Source: Larimichthys crocea | Taxonomy: Eukaryota > Chordata > Actinopteri > Sciaenidae | Assembly: GCF_000972845.2 (NCBI RefSeq) | Contig: NC_040027.1 | Location: 15,855,803-15,919,802, forward strand | Direction of reading: 5' to 3' | DNA length: 64,000 nucleotides | Shown here: positions 13,901 to 27,300 of the stretch, in pieces | How the letters are laid out: each line of letters opens with the position of its first letter | Position numbering within the stretch: the first letter of the stretch is position 1 | Program-made: the position numbers and the translations under genes | The notes under the pieces: generated by a model | The model's database searches: none | The model's input: the letters and a program-made list of their open reading frames with translations, nothing else | What the model was told of the DNA's origin: nothing

Positions 13901-16900
13901 CATTAAGAAAACTGCTGTTTACTATAGTTGCTGTTACCTCAGAGCACTGACAGAGTGTTTGTACCACAATTATTTTAGACTACTGGGATGAAAAGGAGGT
14001 TTCCTGACCCGGGGTGGTGACCCGGTGTCGTGCCAGAACCGGAGCTGGGCAAGCAGGCAATGTAACGTAACACAGCTTCTATGGACATAATGGACAGCGA
14101 TGAACAGACATACTCAGAACAGAGTAAATCCGGGACTGACTTTAAATCGTTGGTGTGAGCTTTGTGAAATAAAAGGATTAAAGACAGACGCCGAGCTGAG
14201 CTTCTTGCTGTTGGACTCATGAGGAATATTAGCTGGCTGCTGTGTCTCGCGTTGTTGCATCTGCTTGATCTTGTTGTTGTCGATCCCGCTAGTTTTTGAT
14301 AACAAGTAATATAATAATAACAAATGCAGATGTACAACTGTGTATTTACAACAGTGGGAACCAATTTCTATAAAAATGCTACTAGAAATGTTAAGATTTA
14401 AATTTCTACTCAAATGCCAGAGTATAGATACAGGACAAACTCATAACTGAGACTCTGTCCATTGGCTGGTGCTGCATATATTACAGGAAGTCCTTTCATC
14501 ATCTTAGAAGAGCTCATAATTGTGCTCATAACGCATGGTTAGCTGTGTTTTATTTGTTGACATTCCAACTCTAACCAGAGGGCTAATTAGTCTTCTTTCC
14601 ACTATTTCTTTTCTTCTATATGTAGTACTACTTTAACAAATTATCGCCTTTGATGCTGGACTACGTACATAGGCACTCTAGTAGTGCTGCCAGTATGACA
14701 AACACTGCTTTGTATCACAGTAGTAACCATAGTGACAGTGTCCTCTTTAGAGTTATTCCAAGAGCAACAAACTATAGCTTTTGTATGCACAGTTGAAAGC
14801 CTCACCGTACAGACTGGTCAGACAGCCAGCCGGCATCACAGTTGTCATATCCATCAGCGAAGGTGGCCTGCAGCTGGCCTGGTGTTGCAATTACCGCTGA
14901 GTTCTCCAGGCACACCCTCTTGGCGTCAGCAAAAGACAGGGCGTATCGGTCATGGGGTGCCCGGTAGTGAAATACCACACCTGGAGGAAAGAGAATCAGC
15001 ACGTGACTACAGAAACTAATCACATGAATTTAAGACCTGCAACCTACGGGTCACAGAAATATTCATGAACCGCAACCATGAACCATTAAAATATGAGCAT
15101 GTACTAACTCACAGATACATAAACACAAAGCCCTCTAGACATCCTCATCATGTACTGACATTGTTCCATCTGTGCAGGAGGAAGTAACAGCATCCAGGTT
15201 CAGCAACCTGGTTACGTGAGTCTCATTTGCATCAGGCACTTGGTCGGCTTATCATTAGAGAAAAGAGATGTTGCCCTTGGATACGGTGTATGACAAACAG
15301 CGGTGATGTTTATTTTACTGCTTTAACAGTATACACACACACACACAATGTCATCCCGCCGCACAGCGCCTGCTGTCGCACTCATGATGGAAAAACAAAG
15401 GATGCAGACACAGAAATATAGATAGACACTAAATTCAAGGAGATCCATGGATTGGATCACGGAGATGGAAAGAGTTGGTGAGAGGTAGACAGGAATACAA
15501 AAAAATCAGGTTATAACAATCAGCTGGGAATAAAGTCAGACACAATTCCCTTAGCTGTGAAAGGGGCATATATATTCCACTTAAATGGGAAAGGAATCGC
15601 TTCAGAAGTGTCCATCTAACGTTCCCTCACCTCCCACCTCTGCCAGCCAGTCACGCAGTGCTGCTCCCCTGAGGAGCATCCAGCGACATGAAAGCCAGTG
15701 GGCGTCTGGCTACTCACACGGCTCCTTTATATTCCCTGGCTTTGTCTGAGGGAGTGACAGAGATTCCTGCGAGATGGAGGCCTACGTGGCAATTTGAGCA
15801 TTAGCACTTCAGGCTATGGGTGAAGAAAGCAAGCGAGGGCCATGTGTGTTTGTGTGTCACACATCCTCACAGTTCCCCTTAATCCCAGCAGTCCGTCTCT
15901 TCACAAAGACATGGAGCAGAAATTCTCTGTTTCTTTTTGCTCCATTTCTTCTCTCCTAATTTTTCAGTTTCTCTCCTCTCTCCTTTGAGGCTGTGGGATC
16001 TTGTCCAAAAAAGAGATGCTAGTTTGCTGGCTAATACGTACACTAGAGAAACAAATGGGTTTCCTCTCAGTACGGGAAACCCAATCGTATTCCACATGAG
16101 GTTTGAATGCCCAATACCTCATGCCTCTATTTTTACCCTCTGTATCCTCACACATCCACACACAGTCTCCGGGGAGAGAAACAGAAAGGCACCATTTGTG
16201 GGTAGGCCCTATGCTTTATGGCTGTGTGATGCCCTCATTGTAGCACTGTTGAGCATTTGGTGTCCCTTGACAGTATTGTTTAGTACCTTACACTGCATTA
16301 CAACACACTGATTCATAGTGCAACACAGTACGGCAACATTTATTTTGTTTAAAGTCTAACTATAACTGTAATGAATCTACAGCTATTATGAGCATTCTCC
16401 AAGACAAATTAATTTCGAATGAATTTGTAAAAAAAAACAACACCGCCTAATCTTTAAGCCTCTGGTTGAGCATTTGGCACCAGTTAACTGACATTTGACA
16501 GATGCTGTTTCGAGGAGATGCACTGCCAAATGTCTCGATGCACCGCAGACTACAGCATGTCAGAGCCTTGTATATCCTGCAAACACTGACAGACGTTTTC
16601 CCCCCTTTTTTTGCAGAAAACCTACACACCTTCCAGAATCGGGAGGACTCATCAAGTCTGTATTCCATTCTGAAAGTTGAGGCTAGCAATCTAGGCTAAC
16701 AAGCAGAGTAAAAACTAGTTTGCTGAGCTTGATAGGTTGCCAACATTAGCACTTATTCCCACTGGACGTTACTTTTTGTTCATGTTATTTTAAATCATGC
16801 CACATTACATAAAGGACGTCAGCTGTGGGTCGAGATGTATCTACAAACTATAGATTGCTGTATTCATGACTTGAACATTGTATATTTTCAAAGCAACTGT

Positions 16901-19900
16901 GAATAACTTGACGAGACTTGACTCTTGCGCAGAAATCGTGGAACAACAACACAAAGCTTTCCACCATGCCCGATGTTGATATACTATCTATTGTTCGCAC
17001 ACCAGTTAATGCTGGGCAGCCATATCTCACCACAGACCATGGTTGACACATTCAATCAATGGCTCTGTGTTCTAATTGGTGAGACACAGCCAATTGACCA
17101 GTCAATATGTGCCAAGACGAAGCAAAATGGAGACAAAACCAGTGAGTGAGCGAGTAAGAGGCAGCAGGGGAGAGATTAAAAAAAGAGATGGCAGGAACGG
17201 AAGTGCATATCGTCGGTGCTTAGGCAACAACAAATGAGCCTAAGAGCAGTGTGTATTATTATGATATTGATATAGCTGAGCGGTATCAATACCTGCTAAT
17301 TAATACGTTAAGCACTCTGTAGAATTAGTGCGAGGATGGCTGTGGTCTGTCATGTAGCATGACTGCCAATTAAGACGAAACCCTGGAGATGGCTACTCCT
17401 CGCCAGCTACGTAATTGGTTTCTCTCTGAAGGAGTGGTTTTCATAGCGTGTTAATCGATTAACCAACCGGGGGAGGACTCAGGGTCTCCCAAGCTGTGAC
17501 AGGAGTCTTGCTTAGTAAATATAAATCTGGAGAGAGATGAGGTGCTCTGTCTCATCTCTCGTCCTCGTCGAAATACTGAAACTATAATAGGAAAACGCTC
17601 CCACACACATATGCATGCTTGCACATATGCACATCTGAGCTATATGCAGGCACTCCACTCCATGGAGGCTATGTGTCTCATGTTAGATGACACGCTATGT
17701 AGCCATTGTAGTGCACCGTGACTGTCTACAAGAATAAAGGCCACTGGGGTTTAGCTGGTGTTAGCGACACTAGCATTAATGTGTGGGAATGGCAGCATAG
17801 TGTACATTGGTTAATGCGTTGTGTGATTCCCTGTGGTCATTATTATAATAGCTTATTATTAAAAATAGTGAGTGACCTGGAAAGAATCTGATGAAAGCTC
17901 TACAGCTAAAATACTCTGACACAGTAATTATGGTTCTACTACAGTCAGCTACCTTCAGGTGGGCCTCGTAATTCCACAAATATGGATGTCCTGGATACAG
18001 ATAATGCAGTAAATGGTTTGCCCATTTAGTCAAGCCACTGAGAGCCATACAAAGCTCTCGGAGTAACACTATTTGACAAAAAGCGTACACTGCTGGCTGC
18101 CTACCTTATTGGTTTCATTAGGCTTTCAGTGCATGAACAGCACCCGAGTGGCCCAGGTCAATGATGTTTAATGTGTTCGAGTTTGCTCACCTTTTTTCCC
18201 CCCATCATCATACACTCTACGTGGACAGTGAACAGCCCTGGGTGTAATGGCTGTATTAGCCTGACATGGAAAACAAGGTCATTATTATTCATAGTGGCAA
18301 ACCTTGAGAGCCAGTGAATCAAGTGTCGACTCACTGAGGTAATACTTTGTGTATGTGAGAACATGTATAATGTCTAGGATGACATAAATGGTAACTAATT
18401 ACTAATTACTATGACATGGCTGATTCTTCCTCGTTCTTTTTCTCTCTATTGTCTCGCTCTCCTGTGTGTGACTGTCTCATTATTTCACTATTGAATGTTG
18501 CTAAAATGTGTAGTTTGGTTTGAATTTTAATAATATACAGTATGTTATTGTAACTGCCCAAGGCTGTGTTGTTGTTTTTTTTGCATCTCTTCCTTTTTCA
18601 ATGAAAGTTTAGCTTCTGCAATGAATTAGTCATTTGATGTTAATCAGCAAATGTAATGCTTTATTACCTGGCAACAGGCTGAATGGTTGTTGGGTTCTCT
18701 CAGTCTTTTGTTACTTAATAACTCCAAAGAAATACTAATGGGAAATTAGCAAGTGCATTAGCTTGTAGCAGTAACCCAGCTACTAATCACACGTTTCCTC
18801 GAAATGTTAACCAACTACAATTGGTCTTCAGGATTTTAAGATAATGCTGAGTTTCCCCTAGCGTGAAATTTTCCACACCAAGTGTGACTTTAATTCCAAA
18901 TGGCTTCCTTAATTGGAAGTCATGTCTACATTTTATTCACCTGTAACCTCCAGGGGCACTGTGTCCTGCTCGTCATTGATGCCGACCACGACCTCACAGC
19001 GGTACAGACCAGAGTCACTAGAACGTAGCCCTGACAAAGCAAGACTGGCGTTGTAGCGGTTCTCATTGTAACCGGGTAAAGTTACACGACCCTGGAAGGC
19101 TTTCTTCACCTGCGATGATAGGAATAGAGAGAGAAGTTAAACATTACTGAGCCAGATTTTTCCAAACACCACTAGACATCTCAGGCGTTATTGTACCTTG
19201 ACCACATTGTCTTTGGCCACCAGGACAGACTGTTCCTTCTGCAGGCCATCTGAGCCTCTCTGGCCCCAGACCTTGGTCCACTTAATCCTGGGGGGCTCAT
19301 GGGATGAACTGGGGCGGAGGGTGAAGAGGCAGGGGAGGAGAACGGTTGTGGACAACTCTTCGCTAATGGTCTGATGGGTCACCTTCCGCATATTCACCAC
19401 TGCATCGGCGTTGGTTACGCCTGACGAGAGGAGAGGAGAGGAGAACAAAGGAGAGAAAATCAATGCCATCTTGTAAATGAAGCCACGGGATCTTATTTCT
19501 CATTACGTTGAAAAAAAGGTAAGTTAATTGCTTCTTGTAGAAGAAAATTTGCTGTCCTTCTAGGTTCTTTTGTTCCATCAGATTGCTCTGGTTGTGGAGT
19601 AAAAGGAAAAGAACAGAGCTTCATTGTGTCTCTCTGATTATTGGTCATTGATCCAACAGGCCATTACTGCACTACCTGAACAGTGGAGGGACAGACTGTG
19701 GAGGGAAGATATCAAAAGTCCTTTCATAAGTCATTCATCAAACCTGGATATGCATTATGAGATCGATATAAACCACCTCTTTGCAGCTTAAAGCACCACA
19801 GCCAAAGAGATAAAAATATTACTTTCATCAAAACAACAGATAACAGAATGAAAGGACATAAGACATAAAAAAATTCTGCACATGCTGCATTCAGAGCTCT

Positions 19901-21349
19901 AGCATTAGCGGGTTTGTTCTGCAAAGATCCTGCAATGTTTCACTGCATTTTTGTAGTCTTTACTCCCAGCCAGTGTAAAACTAATTTTACACTGGAGTCA
20001 CATCATCATATATTATTATCACACTCTAATCTGCGTCTGTGTCACCTTGCCTGAAAAGACAGAGGTGGTTCATTTACACTGCAGAAGGAAATATGAATTA
20101 CACTCTTACAAAGTAACACAGGTATAATAAGTCACAGTTCTCTTTCTTTTCACTGGAATACACGTCACCATGTCTAATCCAATTTGCCCCAAAGCTCAGC
20201 ATCAGTGCATTCATTTTCATTAGTGTGGTAATACAGATGCAAATCCCTTCCTTGCTTGCTTAGACCGAGTCAAACCAAGCCAGCATATGTGTACGGAAAA
20301 AGGCTCTAAGATGGTGACATTACTTGCTCAACATCAGCATTTTAAGCATTGTCATTTGTGAGTGTGTCTGGACGTTCAAAGCACCGCTCTGTCTAAATAT
20401 AGTCTCACAGAGACGCTTCCTGTCTTCCTGAGTTCCTTTATGAATAAAACAAACATGTTCTTAAACAAGTTCTCCCACATTGCCAGTCACAAAGGATATA
20501 ATTAGAAATGGATCTGACGAAGAGATGAGCAGAGCTATATTAAACAGGTGGAGGAAATCTTAATGTCAAGCTGTTGAGAATGAGTGAAACGAGAGGAGAT
20601 CAAGAGAAGGAGTGAAAGAATGGAAAGGATTGAAAGAAGCACTGCCTAGGTGGGTGGAAGAGACAGTGTGGTTGAATGGTGAAGAAAACGAGGCTATTGA
20701 TTTCTTTTCATTAGTGTCACTTTCCACGGCACTCTCTTTGTGTGTCCTGCTTGACTGGATGCACGTTAAAGCGCTACACGCTACAGGGGTGGCCTGTCTG
20801 TAATTAAACGGCAGATTGGTGGAACAATGTTTTTCCAGCAGTCACAGACACTCTGCTGCGTGAGTCGTTCAACCTCTCCATCCTTCTCTCTCAGCTCTGT
20901 CATTTTTCTCCCCATCGCCTGCCATTCTCTCTCTCTCTCTCTCTCTCTCCTCCTCCTTCGTCCTCCCCCGCAGTACGACCACCTGCCAGGTTTTCAGATG
21001 AGCATTTCCAGTTATTCTACTCACCTAGTGTTCCAGCACTCACCTACCATCTGGAAATCTTGTGTTTGTTTTTATCTTCAGCCTATATGTGAAGATATAC
21101 TGTGTTTTTTCGCGATTTGATTTTTTTCCCTCAGCCACGCTGGGAAAAAAACAAACAAAAAAACTCAGGATTCAGAACTTTTAAATCAGTTTCCTCATCT
21201 CCTAATTCTCAATTTTGCCAACAGAGGATGCGCCGTATGAGGTGTGTGTTTGCATGTGTGTATTTGTATGTGTGTGCCCTGAAATGCTCTCACAAGTGAA
21301 AACATCTCATCTCTCATTTGTTATTCATGGAGCACCAAATGCCTCCCTC

Positions 21350-21382
<33 letters not shown>

Positions 21383-24300
21383 ACACATACACACACATTT
21401 TTGAAGCCACAATTTTTCATTCCTTACTGGCTGGTTAATGTGTCTCTGAGCACACACAAATATCAGACTTGTGAATAGCTGTCATTGCTCATTCCTGCAG
21501 CTGTTGATGGCGTTGCAGTTGCTCAAGCTAAGAGGCTGAGTGTCTCTTTCCTGATAGCTTAACATCAGCCCTCATAACCACATTTTCCCCTCCCTGCAGA
21601 TGCGTAAACACACATAAATACCCACTTCTCTGCTTCTCTCAGTGACATCGTCTTAGACAAGCGCTACTTGTTTAACTCCCTCACAGACCGATCTATGCTG
21701 CTCTGCATGGCAGCATCAAAAGGGATTTGTGTTCTCAAATGGACTCTCATTTTGCACTCCAGAGGGGTTCAGCCCAAGTGAGCGAGGTTACCTGCGAAAC
21801 AAAATGCACGAAGGCTTTCAGAGGCAGAGGGATAAGAGGAGACAAGAGGAGTGCAGGGTAATAAACAAGCAAAGCAGTATGGGCCAACAATGACTAGTCG
21901 GATCAAGACCAGTGCTTCTGAAGACCGACACAACTCTCATATCTGTCCATCCATATCACAAAGACTGGAAACAGGGGGGAATCTTTATGTAGCTTTGTGT
22001 TTGCCATACACACTTGAAAGTGATATTCCTTTTATAAGTATCTGTAAATTTGTTTGTTTATGATTGCCATGGTGTCGTGTGGGTGGCAGCCACAGTAGCT
22101 CTGTGTTTTTAGTAAGTGCTTTTTTTCATTTTCCGATACCAGTCTTCATCTGTTTTGTGTGCAGACATGGGCTATGGAGATGAGTGATTTGCATTTTTTT
22201 TGGTTACACAGAGTACCTCGTGATACATAGGCGTGATGGGGATGCAGAGCTGGATCTAAGCGTACTGTTACTGTTATCATGAGGAGTGTGACATGTATCC
22301 CAAATAAGATGGAGGAGCTAACAGCACTAACAACTCTACAGAGGGGGATCCAAAGTTTTCAGATATGGCTGAAAACTTTGGACGGCTTTCACCTTGTGAG
22401 GGCAGACGGGAGAGCTAAAGACACGAGCGGCTGTAACAAGTGAATTTCTCCGATGTGGGATCAATAAAGTTTATCTTGTACTTTTTCTCAGAGCAGATAC
22501 AATTTCTTCAGGTGGTGTATGTTATGCAGGATTCAAATTCCATATTAACAAAGGCACTCTGCAGATTAAAATGGCAATTTTGTGAGTTACACAACATTGT
22601 TGACCACAAAGTGGCTCTCTCAAAAAGAGTTTGTGGTCCACGAGGCCAGGCTCTGTGATAAGAGAGGTTGTAGAGGAAAATTGATTTACTTTTGAATCTG
22701 TTTTACTCGATAGCAGCAATGTACTTTTCTCTCACACTGACAGAGGAAAAAATAGACGCTGCGAAAAAGATGAACAAGCACAATTGACTCCGGCATAACA
22801 CAGTGTAGGATTGTGAGAGGTAAAAAAGAGGCGAGCGAGGGGGGAAATACATAAACAAAAAAAAAAATGAAAGTGGAAAAAGCCTGGAGGCTTTTGTAAC
22901 GCTGAAATTGGAGTGATGCGATGTGGAAAAGGAGTCGAGAAGATATGATGAAAAAAGATTCAGCAGGTGTGTAAAAACCGACATGGTGGCGCATTCATGC
23001 TCGCGCACGCGCATCCCAACTCGCTTAAAGATCAGATTTCACTTCCTGCTGTCGCTCTCTTTGCTTTATCCCCCTTGAGGATGTGGCACTCATCTTTGTT
23101 TACCATATGATACATCACACACACACACACACACATAGAAACACACATAAAGTGCGTTCCCAGAAGACTGCAATTTCTCAGCCACCTTGCTGAGAGCTCG
23201 CTAGAAACAGTTATTCTTTTGCTAACAGGCATCGATAATGTTTAATCTGCATGCCAGCTTCCACTGGATAAGCACCATTTGGGTAACATTATGCTACTTA
23301 TGTTACTAATAGCAAGACAGTGCCACAAATGAAGCCAACCAAGCTTTACAATCACAATCTAATTCTAATTATTTGGACAAACGTTTATCTTTGTTTCCAG
23401 GCTGGTGCTGCAATTTGCACGACAGAATCAAATGAAATCAATTGCACATCCCTTTCCTGATGTAAACTACACCATGAAGGAGACCAGGTGAAAAAAAAAG
23501 CAAAAAAAAACATTGCCCTCCACCTCTGTGGTAATGAATGTAAACTAGAGACGGTACCCAATGCCAAAGCGATATCAAATCTGCATTTAGATAGAAATGT
23601 TATCACAAGCTTAACCCCCTCAAGACTGCCTTTTGTTTGGATATCTATCTGTGTTTCATATTGGATCTTTGTCACCGTATTCTAAATAAGGTCCACCTGG
23701 CTGCTGGGTGATAAAAGGAAGAGGAAATACAAAAGGTGAATGTCAATAAAAAGCAAGAGAAGAGCTGAAAAAGAGCTTGTGGCTCTGTGAAACGCCTCTT
23801 TTGGAAAACATTGGAGAACTGGTACGTTGGGACTTTGCTAAATGTTAACAAGCAATCTCTTATTGATCCCATCCTGTGTTTTTGTGTGTCTGTATGAGTG
23901 TTGAGAAGGGCAAGGTGTGAGATGACACAACCTCCACCTCCTCCCGGAAGCTCTACATCCAATGGGTTAAGGATAGAGCTAAGATTTTCTTATTTCCCTT
24001 GTGCCGCTTCTCTGTGGCGTCTACGTGATCATCACTGTTGGCCCATCTGTCTTCACTTTGCTCCGGAATTCTTAAACACAGTCGGAGAGCCTTTATATGG
24101 CTGGCACAGAGCTGCACGCAGACACAAGGTGGGCGGTAATGGGCATTTTCACTATAATAGAAACACAATTGCGACCATCATTCCTTGTTCTCACCCTCTC
24201 TTTCTTATTCTTTCTCTCTCTCTCTTTTGCCTGCAGTGGGATTTTCTGATGATAAAGGTCCCTTTGTCTTCAATTTGCCCACATCAAACCCGTCAACCTG

Positions 24301-27300
24301 CCACTCAAGAGTTACCGGGACTGATCGAGTGCATCCCCTCCTGTCTTTAGACGCTCCAATCCGGCTGCATGCGTGTCAGCTGATTATGTGTTTGTGTATG
24401 TGTGCGTGTTTTTGCAGAAGTCTGCGCAGGTCATAAATCATGACAGATGAGCTGTCTGACAGAGGCTTGCCGCTATGAGTTGATGACTGTGTTAAGAAAT
24501 GACAGCTGACACCACACAAACAACTGGACTGCAGCGGGCTCGGGTCAAAGTGTTTTTGTGTTTCTCAGAGTTGGTTTTAATCTGGAGCGTGATGGATGTG
24601 GTTTAATGCATGAGGCCAGAAAAGGAGAGGAGTTTTAATTTGACTCAATGGTAATGCTTTTACAGGTTCACAATTTTAAAATAACCTTGCAGAAAAACTT
24701 TCCTGGAAACAGCTATGAAGCGCCATGTAATTCAGTACAGAGAAAATAAAACAACAAAGTTTATTACCGTCTCCATTTTTTGCTACAATTTGTATCAAAT
24801 TAAATATAGTGCATTCCAGCCGTGATAGAAAAAATACTCCACCTTTACTTAAATAAAAGAAGTAGTACCACAGTACACAAACTCTTTTTATAAAACTACA
24901 TTATAAGTATTGTATAACTGTTTGTTATACAGTTTAGATGATAGTTTTATGCAGCTCGTCAAGCAAATTTGTAGCTAACAATCATAAGATAATGCATATA
25001 TACACATATTTCATAAAGACAACAAGACAGAAGCATAGGCTACAAACATGGAACTGTCAAATCCTGCACAGATTCACACCAAGTTACTGCAATATTAAAG
25101 CACCACAATGGTGATTGACCGACTGATGGACCACTAAATAAATAGCTGGGCAGGTGTAGGATAATTTGGGGTAATAAAAGACACACAAAAAAGAAAGATG
25201 TAAGCTATACAAGACGAGCAAAGTGAATTTCAAGAAAAGTGGACAGACAAGGTTTTACCCGTCCTCCAGGGATCCAACTTTTTCCGTAATATGCAAAAAA
25301 TCCTGTGACGGTTTCTAGTAAGTGTCATTTCCAAACCATGCATGCAACTTCCCCTGGGATTAAACTCAGCAAGAAGAGGAGAAATCAAGCAGCTTCACTT
25401 TGTGAGCCACAGAACAACTTCTGTTGATGAGGGATGGACGGACAGAATATTCAACTGAGTATCTTTTGAGATTGCATGGATATTGGTGAGTCTTTTTGGC
25501 TATGGCAGAAAAATTGTTCCCAGACTTTGACAACAAGGATTGTAGAACAAAAAAAAAAAGGATTACAATTGTCCAATTCAACTATTATGAGGCAGATAGA
25601 CAACACAGGCAGATAAGTGACCCATTACCTTGTTTCAGCTTTGCAGTGGAAGAAAACACTGATGTGACAGATGTTGGTCGGCTGTGTGTTTTTGGCGAGG
25701 TTCCTGAAAGAAAGCTCTTTGAGAAGAAAAAGAAATTCTTCCTTCCACTGTTTGGCTAAACGAGAGAGGAATCTCTGAATGCATTTCTGGCATTTAAAAA
25801 GAAATTAAACTCATTTAGTCAAGTCTTGCAAGTCTGTGAACGGGTGGCGACCCCCGACAGTTCTGACAATTAAATGAAGACACAGAGTAAGGTGAGATGG
25901 TCGTCCTAAGAAAAACAGCTTTCATAGTTCCTGAGCCTGTTCACTGAGACTCAAGAGAGGTCAAGAGAAAACAGGAACTGACTCACTAATGCACATCTTG
26001 AATGCCTAACAAGGATTTCAACAACAAACCACAAATGAGGCTTCCTCTCAGCCCAGTATTAAGGTAAGACTGTTTTTAATTAGGATGTCAGCATTACATA
26101 CGGTATGGTGTGAGATGACAAATTAATAAGTAGGCAGATACGCCTAATGGTTGAGGCGGATTTTGAACTGTTTTTGTGGTAGAAGTGTCTCTTCTATTGA
26201 CTTTGTCCTGCCAGCGTGGCATCACTGATCTTCAGGAAATCTAACAAACCAGAGATGAAACACAGTTCCTGTTGAAACGCTATTTACAGGGAGTGAAAAA
26301 AACAGAAAGGAAAAGAGAAAAGTGAAACTATATGGAACGAGTGGGGAGAAGTTGAATCATTTTTATCCTCTGATATGAATAAAACATCTCAAGGACAGCA
26401 GCAAACAAGCAAGTGTGGGTTTGTTTTTTTGTGAGAGTGGCTGGTCTGACAAAACTGCTCGCTGTTTTTTTTTTATTGTTTGTTGCAGGACACGGAGAAG
26501 TGCATCCTTTTAACAAGACCCTAGATGACGCACAGAGGACAAATGAAGAAAAAACAAGGGACATGGAGAAAATAACGTGAAAAGAGTGCTGGCTGCTCTT
26601 AAACACTGATACATTCATCATTTAGGAAGAGAGAAAGATGCCGAGGCTGAGACTGAAAATTATAACCATGGCAACAGAGGCACCACAAATGGAAGAAAAG
26701 GAGGGAAAGAGCTTCTGATCAGGGCAGAGACACACACATGTAACATGCACACACATTTAACTATGTGCTTTGGGGATGGCCTCTTCAAAGAACAGATCTG
26801 AGGCTATGTACTGTATAATGTAAATTGAATGAGGGGAGACTGGTTTCCACCATCTTTTGTGTTTGATCACTGGTCTGTGGTTCACTGCAGTGCAGGCGTC
26901 TTCCCCCCCACACAGGAAATACACACACTCATAGGAAAACAGGCAGAGATACACACACACACACACACACGTGCAAATAAAGATGCAAAGTTACATACAA
27001 AGTAAGCTGTACACACAAACCGTACCAAGACAGTGAAGTTTTCTGCATCTATGTCTATGTGTGCATGTGTGTGTGTGTGTGTGTGTGTGTGGGTACATCC
27101 ATGTTGCCTGTCTAATCACAGCAGGTCTGCCAGGCGGACTTCATGCAGAGTTTGGAAATGATGTCCCCATGCTGACATTCTCTCGCATGAGATCTTCTCC
27201 CCCAAAAATCCCTCCAAAACTCCCACCTGCTTCTTTCTTCCTTCCTTGCACTCTTCCTCTCATCACCGTCATGTGCCTCGATTTCTCCTCTCCACACACT

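Noticed and set aside
19110..19196. Reading through the short Ig intron as coding
   Set aside because: An in-frame TAA follows within three codons of exon 3a.
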